The notes beneath the pieces were generated by a model. The model saw only the letters and a list, made by a program, of their open reading frames with translations, was not told the DNA's origin and searched no databases. A program made the translations under genes and the position numbers. From positions 1 through 38,215 of the IMG/VR virus record IMGVR_UViG_3300044695_003444: DNA of 38,215 nucleotides. One strand, written 5' to 3'. Position 1 is the first letter of the stretch, and every line of letters begins with the position of its first letter. This document shows, piece after piece, positions 1 through 8,000 of the stretch. The stretch comes from a virus.

Positions 1-96
1 AAATTGCAGCGTTAGCCGAATACAACACAACCGGCCCAGGGAAATGCAAAAGCGAAAAACTGACTGCAGAACAGGCCACAAGTTTGAGAAAAAGCA
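1..96. repeat. Terminal direct repeat, left copy (circular join)
   Basis: These 96 bases are identical to 38120-38215 at the other end. The reading frame entering base 1 continues the frame that leaves the right end, so the two copies are one locus read twice. The simplest reading is an assembly overlap of a circular or circularly permuted molecule. A true short terminal repeat on linear virion DNA is less likely, because a gene spans it. Confidence 0.9.
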
Positions 97-140
97 TATC
101 GGACATCGCTCGCGCAGCCATTGCCAAAACTACTGAATGA
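1..140 (+). CDS. 3' part of small phage protein that starts at 37933
   Basis: This is the C-terminal part of a protein of about 108 residues whose first part lies at 37933-38215. Joining the ends through the 96-base repeat gives one open frame ending in TGA at 138-140. The fragment reads ...AALAEYNTTGPGKCK... and ends IAKTTE. The stop overlaps the next start as ATGA (137-140), so the two genes are probably translationally coupled. The whole protein carries the DSRLIVAAPDLLAALL stretch common in small phage proteins of unknown function. Confidence 0.8.
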   Translation, partial: IAALAEYNTTGPGKCKSEKLTAEQATSLRKSISDIARAAIAKTTE

Positions 141-349
141 AGAAAGACACCCGCCCATCAGCCGGCCGCGTAGCCGCCCACCGCGCGCGGCTGCGCGAGC
201 AGGGCCTGCGCCCCCTGGAAGTCTGGGCGTACCCAGAGCACCATCAAGCCATCAAGGAGTTCGCCGCCAATGTACAAAGACAATCCGAATTGGCCGTTCG
301 GCAGGCTACGCAAGCCGGTGAAGCAGACCCGCCGGAAGCGCTATCCTGA
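137..349 (+). CDS. MazE-antitoxin-like small protein (DUF3018-like), no toxin partner
   Basis: A 70-residue protein that starts with the ATGA overlap of the preceding gene and has no clear ribosome site of its own. Residues 11-30 (RVAAHRARLREQGLRPLEVW) resemble the N-terminal signature of the DUF3018 / MazE-like antitoxin family, in which this arm precedes a toxin-binding tail. The remainder is rich in charged residues and Ala. No MazF-like or other toxin frame lies beside it; the next gene downstream is unrelated. It may be an orphan antitoxin that neutralises a host toxin, or only share the DNA-binding fold. The family call rests on recalled sequence pattern and was not searched. Confidence 0.6.
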   Translation: MKKDTRPSAGRVAAHRARLREQGLRPLEVWAYPEHHQAIKEFAANVQRQSELAVRQATQAGEADPPEALS

Positions 350-353
350 GGAC

Positions 354-372
354 ATGCCGCCGGCATCTTTTT
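354..372 (+). terminator. Weak terminator-like hairpin
   Basis: ATGCC-GCC-GGCAT (354-366) is followed by CTTTTT. The stem is only 5 bp, so it may be a weak terminator or a chance hairpin between the 137-349 gene and the next start. Confidence 0.25.
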
Positions 373-386
373 AGGGGAGAGTTGAG

Positions 387-647
387 ATGCGAAACCTTGA
401 CCCGTGGGAGAAGTACGATCGTGCGATCGAGCACCTCCGCGAGCTTGACGCTGGATCTGGCTCCTATCTGGAAGAAATAGCGGGCCTGATTGAGGAGCTA
501 ATCGCCAGAGTAGTTCGAGCAGAAGAGCGCCCCACGCCGCCATCGCAGCGTGAGGTCAACCTTAGAAAACACGAATTGCTGGTCGGCGAGGCCCTCGCGC
601 GTCGTGCGGCGCGCTATTCATCAGCGGCAAAGGACGAAGCCGAATAG
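387..647 (+). CDS. Small hypothetical phage protein
   Basis: An 86-residue, mostly alpha-helical, charged protein that I do not recognise. It has one of the best ribosome sites in this region, AGGGGAGAG at 373-381, six bases before the ATG, which favours it being expressed. It is the last rightward gene, and its last 34 bases overlap the 3' end of the convergent structural gene at 614-2995. No membrane segment, signal peptide or cysteine motif is visible. It may be an accessory gene expressed with the small genes that start at 37681. Confidence 0.6.
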   Translation: MRNLDPWEKYDRAIEHLRELDAGSGSYLEEIAGLIEELIARVVRAEERPTPPSQREVNLRKHELLVGEALARRAARYSSAAKDEAE

Positions 648-2995
648 CCCAGAGCGCTCAGGGCTGCCGCGGGGGCGGCACCCTTTCTAATCATATCCAC
701 GGCTCTGTTCCAATCAGCTTCTGCGAGGAAGTTGCGCGTGTTCTGGATGTCCCCCCTAGCCCCAAGCAGGCCGCCATCGCGCGCAATCTTCTGTCGGATG
801 ATGTCCCGAAGTTGCTCCGATTCCGAAATGTTACGCGCGACGTTCGGCGGCAACTGGGCGAAGTTAGAAAGCAGACCCATTGTCGCCTCGCCTGAATATG
901 GCGTGGTTGGGATGACATCCCCTACTTCGTCGAACTTTCCGATTCCCGGCACATAGCCGGAACTCATTAGGCTCTTCTCGCGCACAGCGCCAGGGAATGC
1001 GGCATCTAGCTGCGCCCCCCGTGCTTTTTCAAACTTCCGAAGGTCAGCCGGGGTTGCTTTTTGGCTAAACGGAAAGACCGAAACTCCGCGGCTTGTTGCC
1101 GTTACACCGTATCCGGTCCCGTCAACGGCCTGGCTTAGTGCCTGCATTTCCTGCAAGGTTGGTTGTCGACCGGTAGTGGCGTCGGTTGTGCGCGTATCCA
1201 TTACCAGGGCATTCTTTCCCTTCACCGAATCTGCAGACACGGGTAGGTTCCATGCGCCCGCCTCTTGTGCGTCAATGACTGCGCGGTAACGCTCCGCAGC
1301 GTTCATTGCTTCTCTGGTTAACGGCGCAACACGCCCGCCACCGCCCCCCGTTGGAAAATCCAGCAGCGGCCTGGCCACGGTCATTGGATTGTTTTCCATG
1401 ACCCCGGCGCTGTTGAGGTATGCGCCGCTTGATGAGACCGACGGCAACTGGCGAAGACCCATAGCGCTGTAAATGGCGTCCTGGTTGCCTGCTCCAACCC
1501 CTGGCGCATCAGCCAAGGAGTAGGCCGACGGAACGTCCCAGCGGCCTTGCCTTCCGTAGGCGAGCTTTTCTTCAAACGGCGCATCGAGCATCGACGGAAC
1601 GTGCCCCGTAGACGCCCCAGGAACAGCCTCATGGGTAGCCGCGGCGGCGTGCTTGTAAAAGTAGTCGCTCGCGGTGTTGTTTGCCTCGCGGATCGCCGCC
1701 TTCACACCCTCGAGTTCGTCGCCCTTAAACCGCGCGTTCTTTCCACGCGAATACAAGTCCTGCGCCTTACCGTAGACCCACGGCATTTCCTGGAGGTGTG
1801 GCCCAGCCCAGTCGGCACGGCCGCCGACCGCTGCTGCATTTGCGCGCTGTACCGTCAGGGCCGTCTCGCCGTCCATAAAAGGGTGCATTGTCCCAGACAC
1901 ACCACCTTTCCAAATCTTCCCATCTGGCGTGGTGTATCCAAATCCTTGCGCTGCGCGGAAATCGTTGACGCCGAAAAGCCCATCGTTAGGGACGCGAGGG
2001 TCGTTCTTGGCCCGGTACTCTCCGATTTTGAATCCTAACCTCGGCCCGGAGTAGTCACCCTCGGCTCCATTTACCAGGACGCTGGACATTCGCCCGTCGT
2101 CGAGGTTTTTCATCGGAGCGCCGCGGTACGCCATGGCCGGCTCGCCAAGCATCCGGCTGTTGAGATGCTTCAGCGAAAAGGTCGTTTCGCCCTCAGGAGA
2201 GACCCCTGCGCTGTAGACAGAATGGTGATCAAGAACGTCATCGAGTTGATGCGGCTGGGCGCTCATCGAAATACCGCTCTTTGCTCGGTCATACCAAGTC
2301 CCAAGCCTATCTGGGTCGGCAAGAGCAACCGCTTTTGTCGCCTCGTTGAACTGCGAATCAAGACTGCGCCGCATAGCCCCAAGGGCCTGAGGGCTGTCTA
2401 CGGTGCGCGGAGCGCCGATGTAACCACCGCTACCGTCTGGCTTTAAGTGTTCACCCCGGTTGACTGCACGAGTGACCGCATCATCACCCTGCTCGGCGGC
2501 CATCTTCCTATAGACATCCGGCTCAACCTTTTGGCGCTTCGCCTTTTTTGCTGTGACCGGCGGCGCTTTTTGAGCCTCGGTACCGACGTCCTCTGCGGCT
2601 CGCTGCACCTTCCTTTCAAGCGCAGACTCACGAACCGCTTTTTGCCCGAACGCGGCAAGTACGGCCTGTTCTTCAGCAGTCCGGACTGGAGCAATAGTTT
2701 CGGTTTTAGCCTTACCACCATTCTTGGCCAACTTCCCAACGCCCTTACCCAACAACCCACCCATGGCCACCAACGCCTCTGGAGCCTGCATAGCGGCCTT
2801 GAAGACACCAGCAGGCGCACCAACCCCTGGCATGTTGCCCAGGGCCTGAGCAGTCCTGTAAGCCTCGTCGTTGGCATAGGTTGCCTTTTCCAACCCAAGG
2901 TAGCCACGCACTGCGCCGCCTAACAGTGACGCGAACGGATCTCCGACTTTCTTTCGGTAAACGTCCAACAACCCATCACCACGTTGATCTGCCAT
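614..2995 (-). CDS. Large internal virion / ejection protein candidate
   Basis: A 793-residue protein, the last gene of the leftward virion operon. The start is ATG with GGAGAA five bases upstream, directly after the lysozyme-holin stop. The N-terminus holds a short Gly/Ala-rich hydrophobic stretch (about residues 64-90), then a basic low-complexity region rich in Lys and Ala (about 90-160). The large middle part has many YS, GY and DG motifs, and the C-terminus is Ala-rich. I recognise no enzyme motif. Position next to a lytic transglycosylase and two other long low-complexity proteins fits the group of proteins that podoviruses eject into the cell with their DNA. That role is inference from place and composition. 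Confidence 0.6.
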   Translation of the reverse strand: MADQRGDGLLDVYRKKVGDPFASLLGGAVRGYLGLEKATYANDEAYRTAQALGNMPGVGAPAGVFKAAMQAPEALVAMGGLLGKGVGKLAKNGGKAKTETIAPVRTAEEQAVLAAFGQKAVRESALERKVQRAAEDVGTEAQKAPPVTAKKAKRQKVEPDVYRKMAAEQGDDAVTRAVNRGEHLKPDGSGGYIGAPRTVDSPQALGAMRRSLDSQFNEATKAVALADPDRLGTWYDRAKSGISMSAQPHQLDDVLDHHSVYSAGVSPEGETTFSLKHLNSRMLGEPAMAYRGAPMKNLDDGRMSSVLVNGAEGDYSGPRLGFKIGEYRAKNDPRVPNDGLFGVNDFRAAQGFGYTTPDGKIWKGGVSGTMHPFMDGETALTVQRANAAAVGGRADWAGPHLQEMPWVYGKAQDLYSRGKNARFKGDELEGVKAAIREANNTASDYFYKHAAAATHEAVPGASTGHVPSMLDAPFEEKLAYGRQGRWDVPSAYSLADAPGVGAGNQDAIYSAMGLRQLPSVSSSGAYLNSAGVMENNPMTVARPLLDFPTGGGGGRVAPLTREAMNAAERYRAVIDAQEAGAWNLPVSADSVKGKNALVMDTRTTDATTGRQPTLQEMQALSQAVDGTGYGVTATSRGVSVFPFSQKATPADLRKFEKARGAQLDAAFPGAVREKSLMSSGYVPGIGKFDEVGDVIPTTPYSGEATMGLLSNFAQLPPNVARNISESEQLRDIIRQKIARDGGLLGARGDIQNTRNFLAEADWNRAVDMIRKGAAPAAALSALGYSASSFAADE

Positions 2996-2996
2996 C

Positions 2997-4061
2997 TTAT
3001 TTCTCCGCCATCAAATCGGTCTTGCGCTGCGAACTTGCAGACGTGCCAAGCCAGAACGAACCCACCATCCCGATCACTGTCAGCACCGCAGTGACAACCT
3101 GCAGCCGGATCTCAGGCGTCCATCCATCGGCCCACAGGACACTGCCGACCACCATAAACACCAAGGCAAGCAGCGCACCGCTCACCCAGATGGCAGGCAT
3201 GCGCCAGGCAGGGAGCGCTGCGACGTGTGTGTTGAACTCTCGAGCGGCCTGGATGCCACCACCAATCTCGACGAGCTCGTACCAGTTGCTCTGCAATGCA
3301 TCAGCGGCCCTCTGACGCAGCGCAGGGTCAGCCTGGACAGACTCGATCGCACCCTGCAAGTTAGTCGCACCGACTGCCTGGGTGACGATGCCTGCGACCT
3401 TTTCGGCAAGCACCAGGTTCTGCTGGGTCTTCGGGCCACTGCCGAACAACTTCCCGATCTCAGGCAGTAGGTTGATTAGGGCTGGCAGCAAGGCTGCGAC
3501 GATCGGGGCCATGTTGAAGCTCCACTCTTTGGGTTGTTCTTGGACAGGCTCTTGCACTGGCTCAGGGGTCGGCTCAGGCATGGCTACAGGGGGTGGCGGC
3601 ACTGCAGGCGCAGTGACTGGTCGGGTGAAGAGCTCGCGCTCTGCAGCGCGCCTTCTGACCAGGCCTGGTAGCACCTTGCCGGCGGCTTGGTTCCACCTTG
3701 CGAACTCGCCTGCAGCGGCAACGAACTCGTGCGCGTTGATGTAGCGAAGCAGCGTAGATTTTTGGAGAGCCTGAGCGCCACAGTTGTAGGCGAAGCTCAC
3801 CAGGGCCGAGAACTGGTTCTCGTTGACCGGCACCAGCACCATCCGCTCGACTTCACGCTCGAACGCCCGCAAGTCGTTGCGCAGGTAATCCTCGGCCTGC
3901 TGTTGCGTAATCTCGTCACCGACGAGGATTCGACGACCATTTGGGTACACGGTGGTGCCGTAGCCAATGGTCGGGACGCCTGCGGGGCACAGATACGCGC
4001 GCAGCCGCAGCCCCTCAAACTCCTTGATCAGCGCCAGGCCAGCGGCGTTGATCTGCATCAC
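2997..4061 (-). CDS. Endolysin (GH24 lysozyme) fused to a holin-like membrane domain
   Basis: A 354-residue two-part lysis protein. Residues 1-148 are a phage lysozyme (GH24) that would cut the peptidoglycan glycan strand. The T4-type triad spacing is kept as E16-x8-C25-x5-T31 in FEGLRLRAYLCPAGVPTIGY, with Cys where T4 lysozyme has Asp20. Residues 149-180 are a Pro/Glu linker. Residues 184-200 are hydrophobic. Two strong membrane helices lie at about 289-310 and 319-338, followed by FWLGTSASSQRK, resembling three-TM holins of gene-transfer-agent type. The start overlaps the transglycosylase stop as ATGA. No separate holin or Rz-type spanin gene was found nearby, so one polypeptide may supply both activities, or the domain may tether the enzyme to the membrane. 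Confidence 0.85.
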   Translation of the reverse strand: MMQINAAGLALIKEFEGLRLRAYLCPAGVPTIGYGTTVYPNGRRILVGDEITQQQAEDYLRNDLRAFEREVERMVLVPVNENQFSALVSFAYNCGAQALQKSTLLRYINAHEFVAAAGEFARWNQAAGKVLPGLVRRRAAERELFTRPVTAPAVPPPPVAMPEPTPEPVQEPVQEQPKEWSFNMAPIVAALLPALINLLPEIGKLFGSGPKTQQNLVLAEKVAGIVTQAVGATNLQGAIESVQADPALRQRAADALQSNWYELVEIGGGIQAAREFNTHVAALPAWRMPAIWVSGALLALVFMVVGSVLWADGWTPEIRLQVVTAVLTVIGMVGSFWLGTSASSQRKTDLMAEK

Positions 4062-4588
4062 AGTTCGTATGTGAGCGGCAGCAGATCGCGCACCGCCTGC
4101 TCGACGTCCAGAGCGGGCTGTGGCCGGTAGTCCAGCAGGCTTGCCAGTTGCCTGGGCTCAGGTTCTGGTGCAGCGCGACGAGGGATGTCGAACAGGCCCC
4201 TGGAAGGCGTAGGCGGCTGTTGCGACTGGACCTCGGCCATGATCCGCTTCACGTAGTTCTGGGTCTCGTTCCACGGTGGGACTCCTTTGTACTTGCGCAC
4301 AGTGCCAGGCCCTGCGTTGTACGCTGCCAGCGCCAGGTCGGTAGAGCCGAACGTCTTGAGTTGCTTGGCCAGGTAGCGCACACCACCGTCGATGTTCTGC
4401 AGTGGGTCAGTGGGATCGACGCCTAACTCTTTGGCGGTAGCAGGCATCAGTTGCATGAGCCCGGTGGCACCCTTTCCACTCACTGCGTCTTGCCGGCCCT
4501 TGGACTCCTGGCGCATCACCGCCAGGGCCAGCAGTGGCGGGACGCCGTACCGGTTTGCTGCTGCGATCACCTCGTTGCGGTATTTCAT
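4058..4588 (-). CDS. Virion-associated lytic transglycosylase (SLT family)
   Basis: A 176-residue protein whose first ~120 residues are a soluble lytic transglycosylase domain. It would cleave the MurNAc-GlcNAc bond to open the cell wall during DNA entry. Seen motifs: catalytic E28 in RQESKG, GATGLMQLMPATA (about 40-52), NIDGGVRYL, and ALAAYNAGPGTV. The C-terminal ~55 residues are Pro- and Arg-rich and may be a virion-docking tail. There is no signal peptide, as expected for a protein carried in the particle. It overlaps the 4585-6576 gene upstream and the lysozyme downstream by 4-base ATGA junctions, so the three are co-translated. A lysis role at the end of infection is possible but less likely than an entry role. 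Confidence 0.9.
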   Translation of the reverse strand: MKYRNEVIAAANRYGVPPLLALAVMRQESKGRQDAVSGKGATGLMQLMPATAKELGVDPTDPLQNIDGGVRYLAKQLKTFGSTDLALAAYNAGPGTVRKYKGVPPWNETQNYVKRIMAEVQSQQPPTPSRGLFDIPRRAAPEPEPRQLASLLDYRPQPALDVEQAVRDLLPLTYEL

Positions 4589-6576
4589 TGCTGCCTACCT
4601 CCCAGCAGTGACGGGAGGTTTTCAGTGCCGTAGTTGCCAGTTACAAGCGAGCCACCCGCAACACCACCCATGGCCGCTCTGCCGCCAGCCCACGCCCTCT
4701 TCTGCTGATCAAGTCGGGCGATCTCTCGCAGCAGGTTGTCCATCGCAGCACGGTCGGTTGAAAACAGCATCGGACCGAGTTTGTCTGCCGTCGGCTGCGC
4801 CACACCAGTGGCAGACCTGAGCATGTAATTGAATGAGCCACGCACAGGGCCTTCATTCACTACAGCGCGAAGGGTGTCTACGTTTGCCCCAAGATCATCC
4901 ATACCAGCCTGACGCTCAGCGGTCATGCTGTTACCTCGAACAAGGTCCGACGTCCTGCGCATTGACTTTTCGCGCATGAACTGTTGCTCAAGCGTGGCGA
5001 ATTCCGGCCCAACTAGCTCACGAAGAATCTGCCGCTTCTCCGGCGAACCGAACACAACCTTCACCAAGTCGCGCCCGTCTTTAACCTTGTCAATGTTTTG
5101 ACGCATCCCGCTTAGCATTCCGATCTTGAACTGCTCAAGCTCAGAGTCGCTCATACCTGCGATGCGCTCCCTCAATTCAGACAGAGGCTTAGTGGCAAAC
5201 TGCTGACCATCTTCAAGCGCAATCTTTAGAACTGTCGGGCCAGCCCAGGCTTTCCTCGCGGCTGCGTAGGTTGGAGCCTCAAAATCAAGAACCTCAAGGA
5301 ACCTGACTCGGGCATCGTTAACCTTCCTGAGCTCCGCATCCCCCATCTTTGAACTGGTCAGGTTTCGAGCATCAGTGAACAGAACATCATCAAGTCCAAA
5401 CTTGACGTAGTTCAATGTCTTCAGGTCCCAGACATCGATTTTTCGCAGGTCTTTCGGTAGTTGAACGCCGTCATACGCTGCCAGGTTCCTAGCCTTTCCA
5501 TAGGCGCGTTGGAACGCAGGCAACCGCATCAGTTGGTTGATCTCAGGGTTAGAGATAACTGCGCCCTCTTGATAGGCCTGGGCATACAGAGGGTCGGAAT
5601 CAACTTTGCGTTTTTCAGCCAAGCCTTTTGCGATGACCTTAGGATCACCTGAGACCTTAAACGCCTTTGTCAGGTCCCCAGTGACTCGACTTAGCGCACC
5701 TTCAACTCGATCATCAAGGACATCTCTCGCCATGTCTTTCGCGATACCGGGATACTTTGTAGTGACATCAGCAAGGCCAGCGGTATTACGGCCACCAAAG
5801 TCTGCAAGCACCTCGGGCTTATCACCAAGAGCACGCGCCTGCGTGACTCGCTGCTGAACGTCTTCTGGAGTAAGCCTGTCGCGTTGAAAGGCCTGCAGCA
5901 GTTTCTCTCTTGCCCTGGTTGCATAGTCAGCCGTGACTCCAGGCACAGACCTAGTCACTGTCCTGACAACCGGGCCGACCACTGGAACAGTTCCAAGTAC
6001 ATCTGAGGCAACTTGCCCAGTGCCTCTGACTACCCCGGTTGCAGCACCCAAGACTGGACCAAGAAGCGCCCCAGTGACTGCCCCACGGGCCGCGCCTGGA
6101 CCAGCCTCCCCAGGGTCAGCAGTGCCGGCTCCTGTAATAGCCCCAGCGCTGGCACCGGTAGATGAAAGGCCCAGGTACTTTGCAGCCGCAGGACTGAACC
6201 GGCTGGCTACCGCAGGGAGCCTTGCGACGTTGTAGCCACCCACAAACGGAACCATCGACGATCCAAGGGCACCGAGTAGCTCACCACCGTATGAGTAGGC
6301 CGGGTTGTCCCTGGTGTACTTCTCACGCGCGACCTTGCGGTCTTGCATGTTCGCTTCATAGGTTGTGCCAGGGTAGTTGCCGACATCGCGCATTGCGCCT
6401 AGCTCGTCGGAGAACCCCATGGACGCGCCCTGCAAGAGCGCATCACCGAATGAATACGTTGACCTGGTCTGACCAGAAAGGACCCGCAAACCTTCATCAG
6501 AAACTTTCGTCATGTCTCCCGATTTCAATGCCTGCAGGTCGCTATCAGAGAGCCTGGAAAGATCGATATCGCTCAC
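4585..6576 (-). CDS. Internal virion / DNA-ejection protein candidate
   Basis: A 663-residue protein. The start is GTG, overlapping the upstream stop as GTGA. It opens with short repeated Leu/Asp/Ser helical turns (LSRLSDSDLQALKSGDMTKV). A long Gly/Ala/Val-rich region at about residues 95-215 could cross or perturb a membrane, and the rest is an alpha-helical charged body (about 215-640) with many Arg and Lys. There are no recognisable catalytic motifs. Composition, size and coupling to the lytic transglycosylase gene match podovirus ejection proteins that build a channel for the genome. The assignment is inferred from context. A minor structural protein of another kind is the main alternative. 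Confidence 0.6.
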   Translation of the reverse strand: MSDIDLSRLSDSDLQALKSGDMTKVSDEGLRVLSGQTRSTYSFGDALLQGASMGFSDELGAMRDVGNYPGTTYEANMQDRKVAREKYTRDNPAYSYGGELLGALGSSMVPFVGGYNVARLPAVASRFSPAAAKYLGLSSTGASAGAITGAGTADPGEAGPGAARGAVTGALLGPVLGAATGVVRGTGQVASDVLGTVPVVGPVVRTVTRSVPGVTADYATRAREKLLQAFQRDRLTPEDVQQRVTQARALGDKPEVLADFGGRNTAGLADVTTKYPGIAKDMARDVLDDRVEGALSRVTGDLTKAFKVSGDPKVIAKGLAEKRKVDSDPLYAQAYQEGAVISNPEINQLMRLPAFQRAYGKARNLAAYDGVQLPKDLRKIDVWDLKTLNYVKFGLDDVLFTDARNLTSSKMGDAELRKVNDARVRFLEVLDFEAPTYAAARKAWAGPTVLKIALEDGQQFATKPLSELRERIAGMSDSELEQFKIGMLSGMRQNIDKVKDGRDLVKVVFGSPEKRQILRELVGPEFATLEQQFMREKSMRRTSDLVRGNSMTAERQAGMDDLGANVDTLRAVVNEGPVRGSFNYMLRSATGVAQPTADKLGPMLFSTDRAAMDNLLREIARLDQQKRAWAGGRAAMGGVAGGSLVTGNYGTENLPSLLGGRQQ

Positions 6577-7991
6577 TTTCTACCCCCACGGCGCTCAATC
6601 TCGCGCCTGACTGCATCATCAATGGATGGCGGTGGTGCTGCGCTAGATTGAGGGATAGGTGGCAACTGGTAGAAGTCAGCAATCGACGCCGAGTTGGGAT
6701 TCTTCTTCAGGGCCACCATGTTTCTTTCGTGGGTGGCGATTCGCCACCTTGCCGTTTTTTCCAAGCCATTCATCAAGGCATTGATTTCAGAAGCGCTCAT
6801 AGAAATGTCGCCTCCTGCTGCGCGTTTGATAAGCGCACGCTCTGCATCTGTTATCTGACCTTGACCCTTCATTGATGCCGCCACATCTAGCTCAGCTTTC
6901 GCCAGGTTTTGAATCACCGTCGCAGTTGATGCGAGGCGGGCCTTAGCGTCAGGGCCCGTGATACGAAGAGCATCAGCGACACGGGTAAGAACCTGCTCAG
7001 TTGGCGCGGCAGCACCAGTCATGGCATTAGGCAGCGCAGCCCTAATGTCACCGACAGCCCCGAGCGTAGAGATCGCTGCAGTCGCGCCAGCATGGTCAGC
7101 CGTGAGTCTTTCTGAAATACCAGTCGCCAAGCCACTGAATAGACTCTTCTCGGCATTTTGAATAACGCTTGTGTTGGCTGCGCCAGCGCGTTTTACTCCC
7201 TCGACGGTAGTTCGTAGAAGAAGACGCTGCTGGGGTGTCAGTTTGCTTGGATCAACTGTTGGCGGCACGCCGGCAAGTACGCTGGCGGTAACCAGTTCCG
7301 AAGGCACCTGTATGTTGTCGAACTCTCTGAGCGTCGGCATTGTTGGGTCAAGTTCGTTGACCAGTGTCATCCTTGACCCGTTATTGACCTCTCGAACTTT
7401 AGGTGGGGCTTGGTACGGTAGCTCTTGTGTACCTCCAAATTCACCTTGTCGAACTAAGACGGGCTTACCGTTTCTCAGAAAGACTTGACCGTCTGACCAC
7501 TTCTGATCGAGTCGCTTGATCTGCTCAGAAATCCTGTCAGCGTAGTCAAACAAGCCAGCACTTTGAAATTCATTGAATTGGCTAATTAACCTATCGCGCA
7601 TTGGATTTTGCTGCGCTTGCTCGAGGCGCGACGCGGCTGTTCTGAAGTCAGGTGCGCCAGATTCATTGCCAGGCGCGGCAAGGACAGATTGCTGAATCGG
7701 TTGATTACCACCCCTGCTTGCAATCTCAAGCGCCCTCTTCCTATCCGACTCAGCGCGCCCAACCTTGATCATGTCGACCAAGGTCTTCTGCGCCGCGTTC
7801 ATCGGGTTCTCGCCAGCAGGGTAAGCAGACAGAGCACTGCGCCTTGCAAGGGAGGCCAGTGCCGGCCTGTCGGCCTCTGGAATCATCTCGATAGAGGACG
7901 GTGGGAGGAACCGCCCAAGCATTTCCTGAGGATCAACCTGCCGTTCGATTCCAAACAGGTTGGCTACTCGTTCACCAAATGACATCGGCAT
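6573..7991 (-). CDS. Structural protein, probable ejection protein
   Basis: A 472-residue protein with ATG start and TAAGGAAT upstream. The N-terminus MSFGERVANLFGIERQ is followed by helical, Gln/Ala-rich sequence and a mixed region (about 165-215, DGQVFLRNGKPVLVRQGEFG) that looks like a small beta domain. The C-terminal half is helical and Ala-rich. No family was recognised. It is coupled to the next gene by GTGA and sits between a Gln/Asn-rich virion protein and the transglycosylase cluster, so a place in the internal/ejection complex is the most likely role. Confidence 0.55.
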   Translation of the reverse strand: MPMSFGERVANLFGIERQVDPQEMLGRFLPPSSIEMIPEADRPALASLARRSALSAYPAGENPMNAAQKTLVDMIKVGRAESDRKRALEIASRGGNQPIQQSVLAAPGNESGAPDFRTAASRLEQAQQNPMRDRLISQFNEFQSAGLFDYADRISEQIKRLDQKWSDGQVFLRNGKPVLVRQGEFGGTQELPYQAPPKVREVNNGSRMTLVNELDPTMPTLREFDNIQVPSELVTASVLAGVPPTVDPSKLTPQQRLLLRTTVEGVKRAGAANTSVIQNAEKSLFSGLATGISERLTADHAGATAAISTLGAVGDIRAALPNAMTGAAAPTEQVLTRVADALRITGPDAKARLASTATVIQNLAKAELDVAASMKGQGQITDAERALIKRAAGGDISMSASEINALMNGLEKTARWRIATHERNMVALKKNPNSASIADFYQLPPIPQSSAAPPPSIDDAVRREIERRGGRK

Positions 7992-8000
7992 AATGATTCC

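Noticed and set aside
1-96. T7-like fixed terminal repeat
   Set aside because: The repeat is short, a gene crosses it, and the terminase and portal types fit permuted ends better; an assembly overlap explains it.
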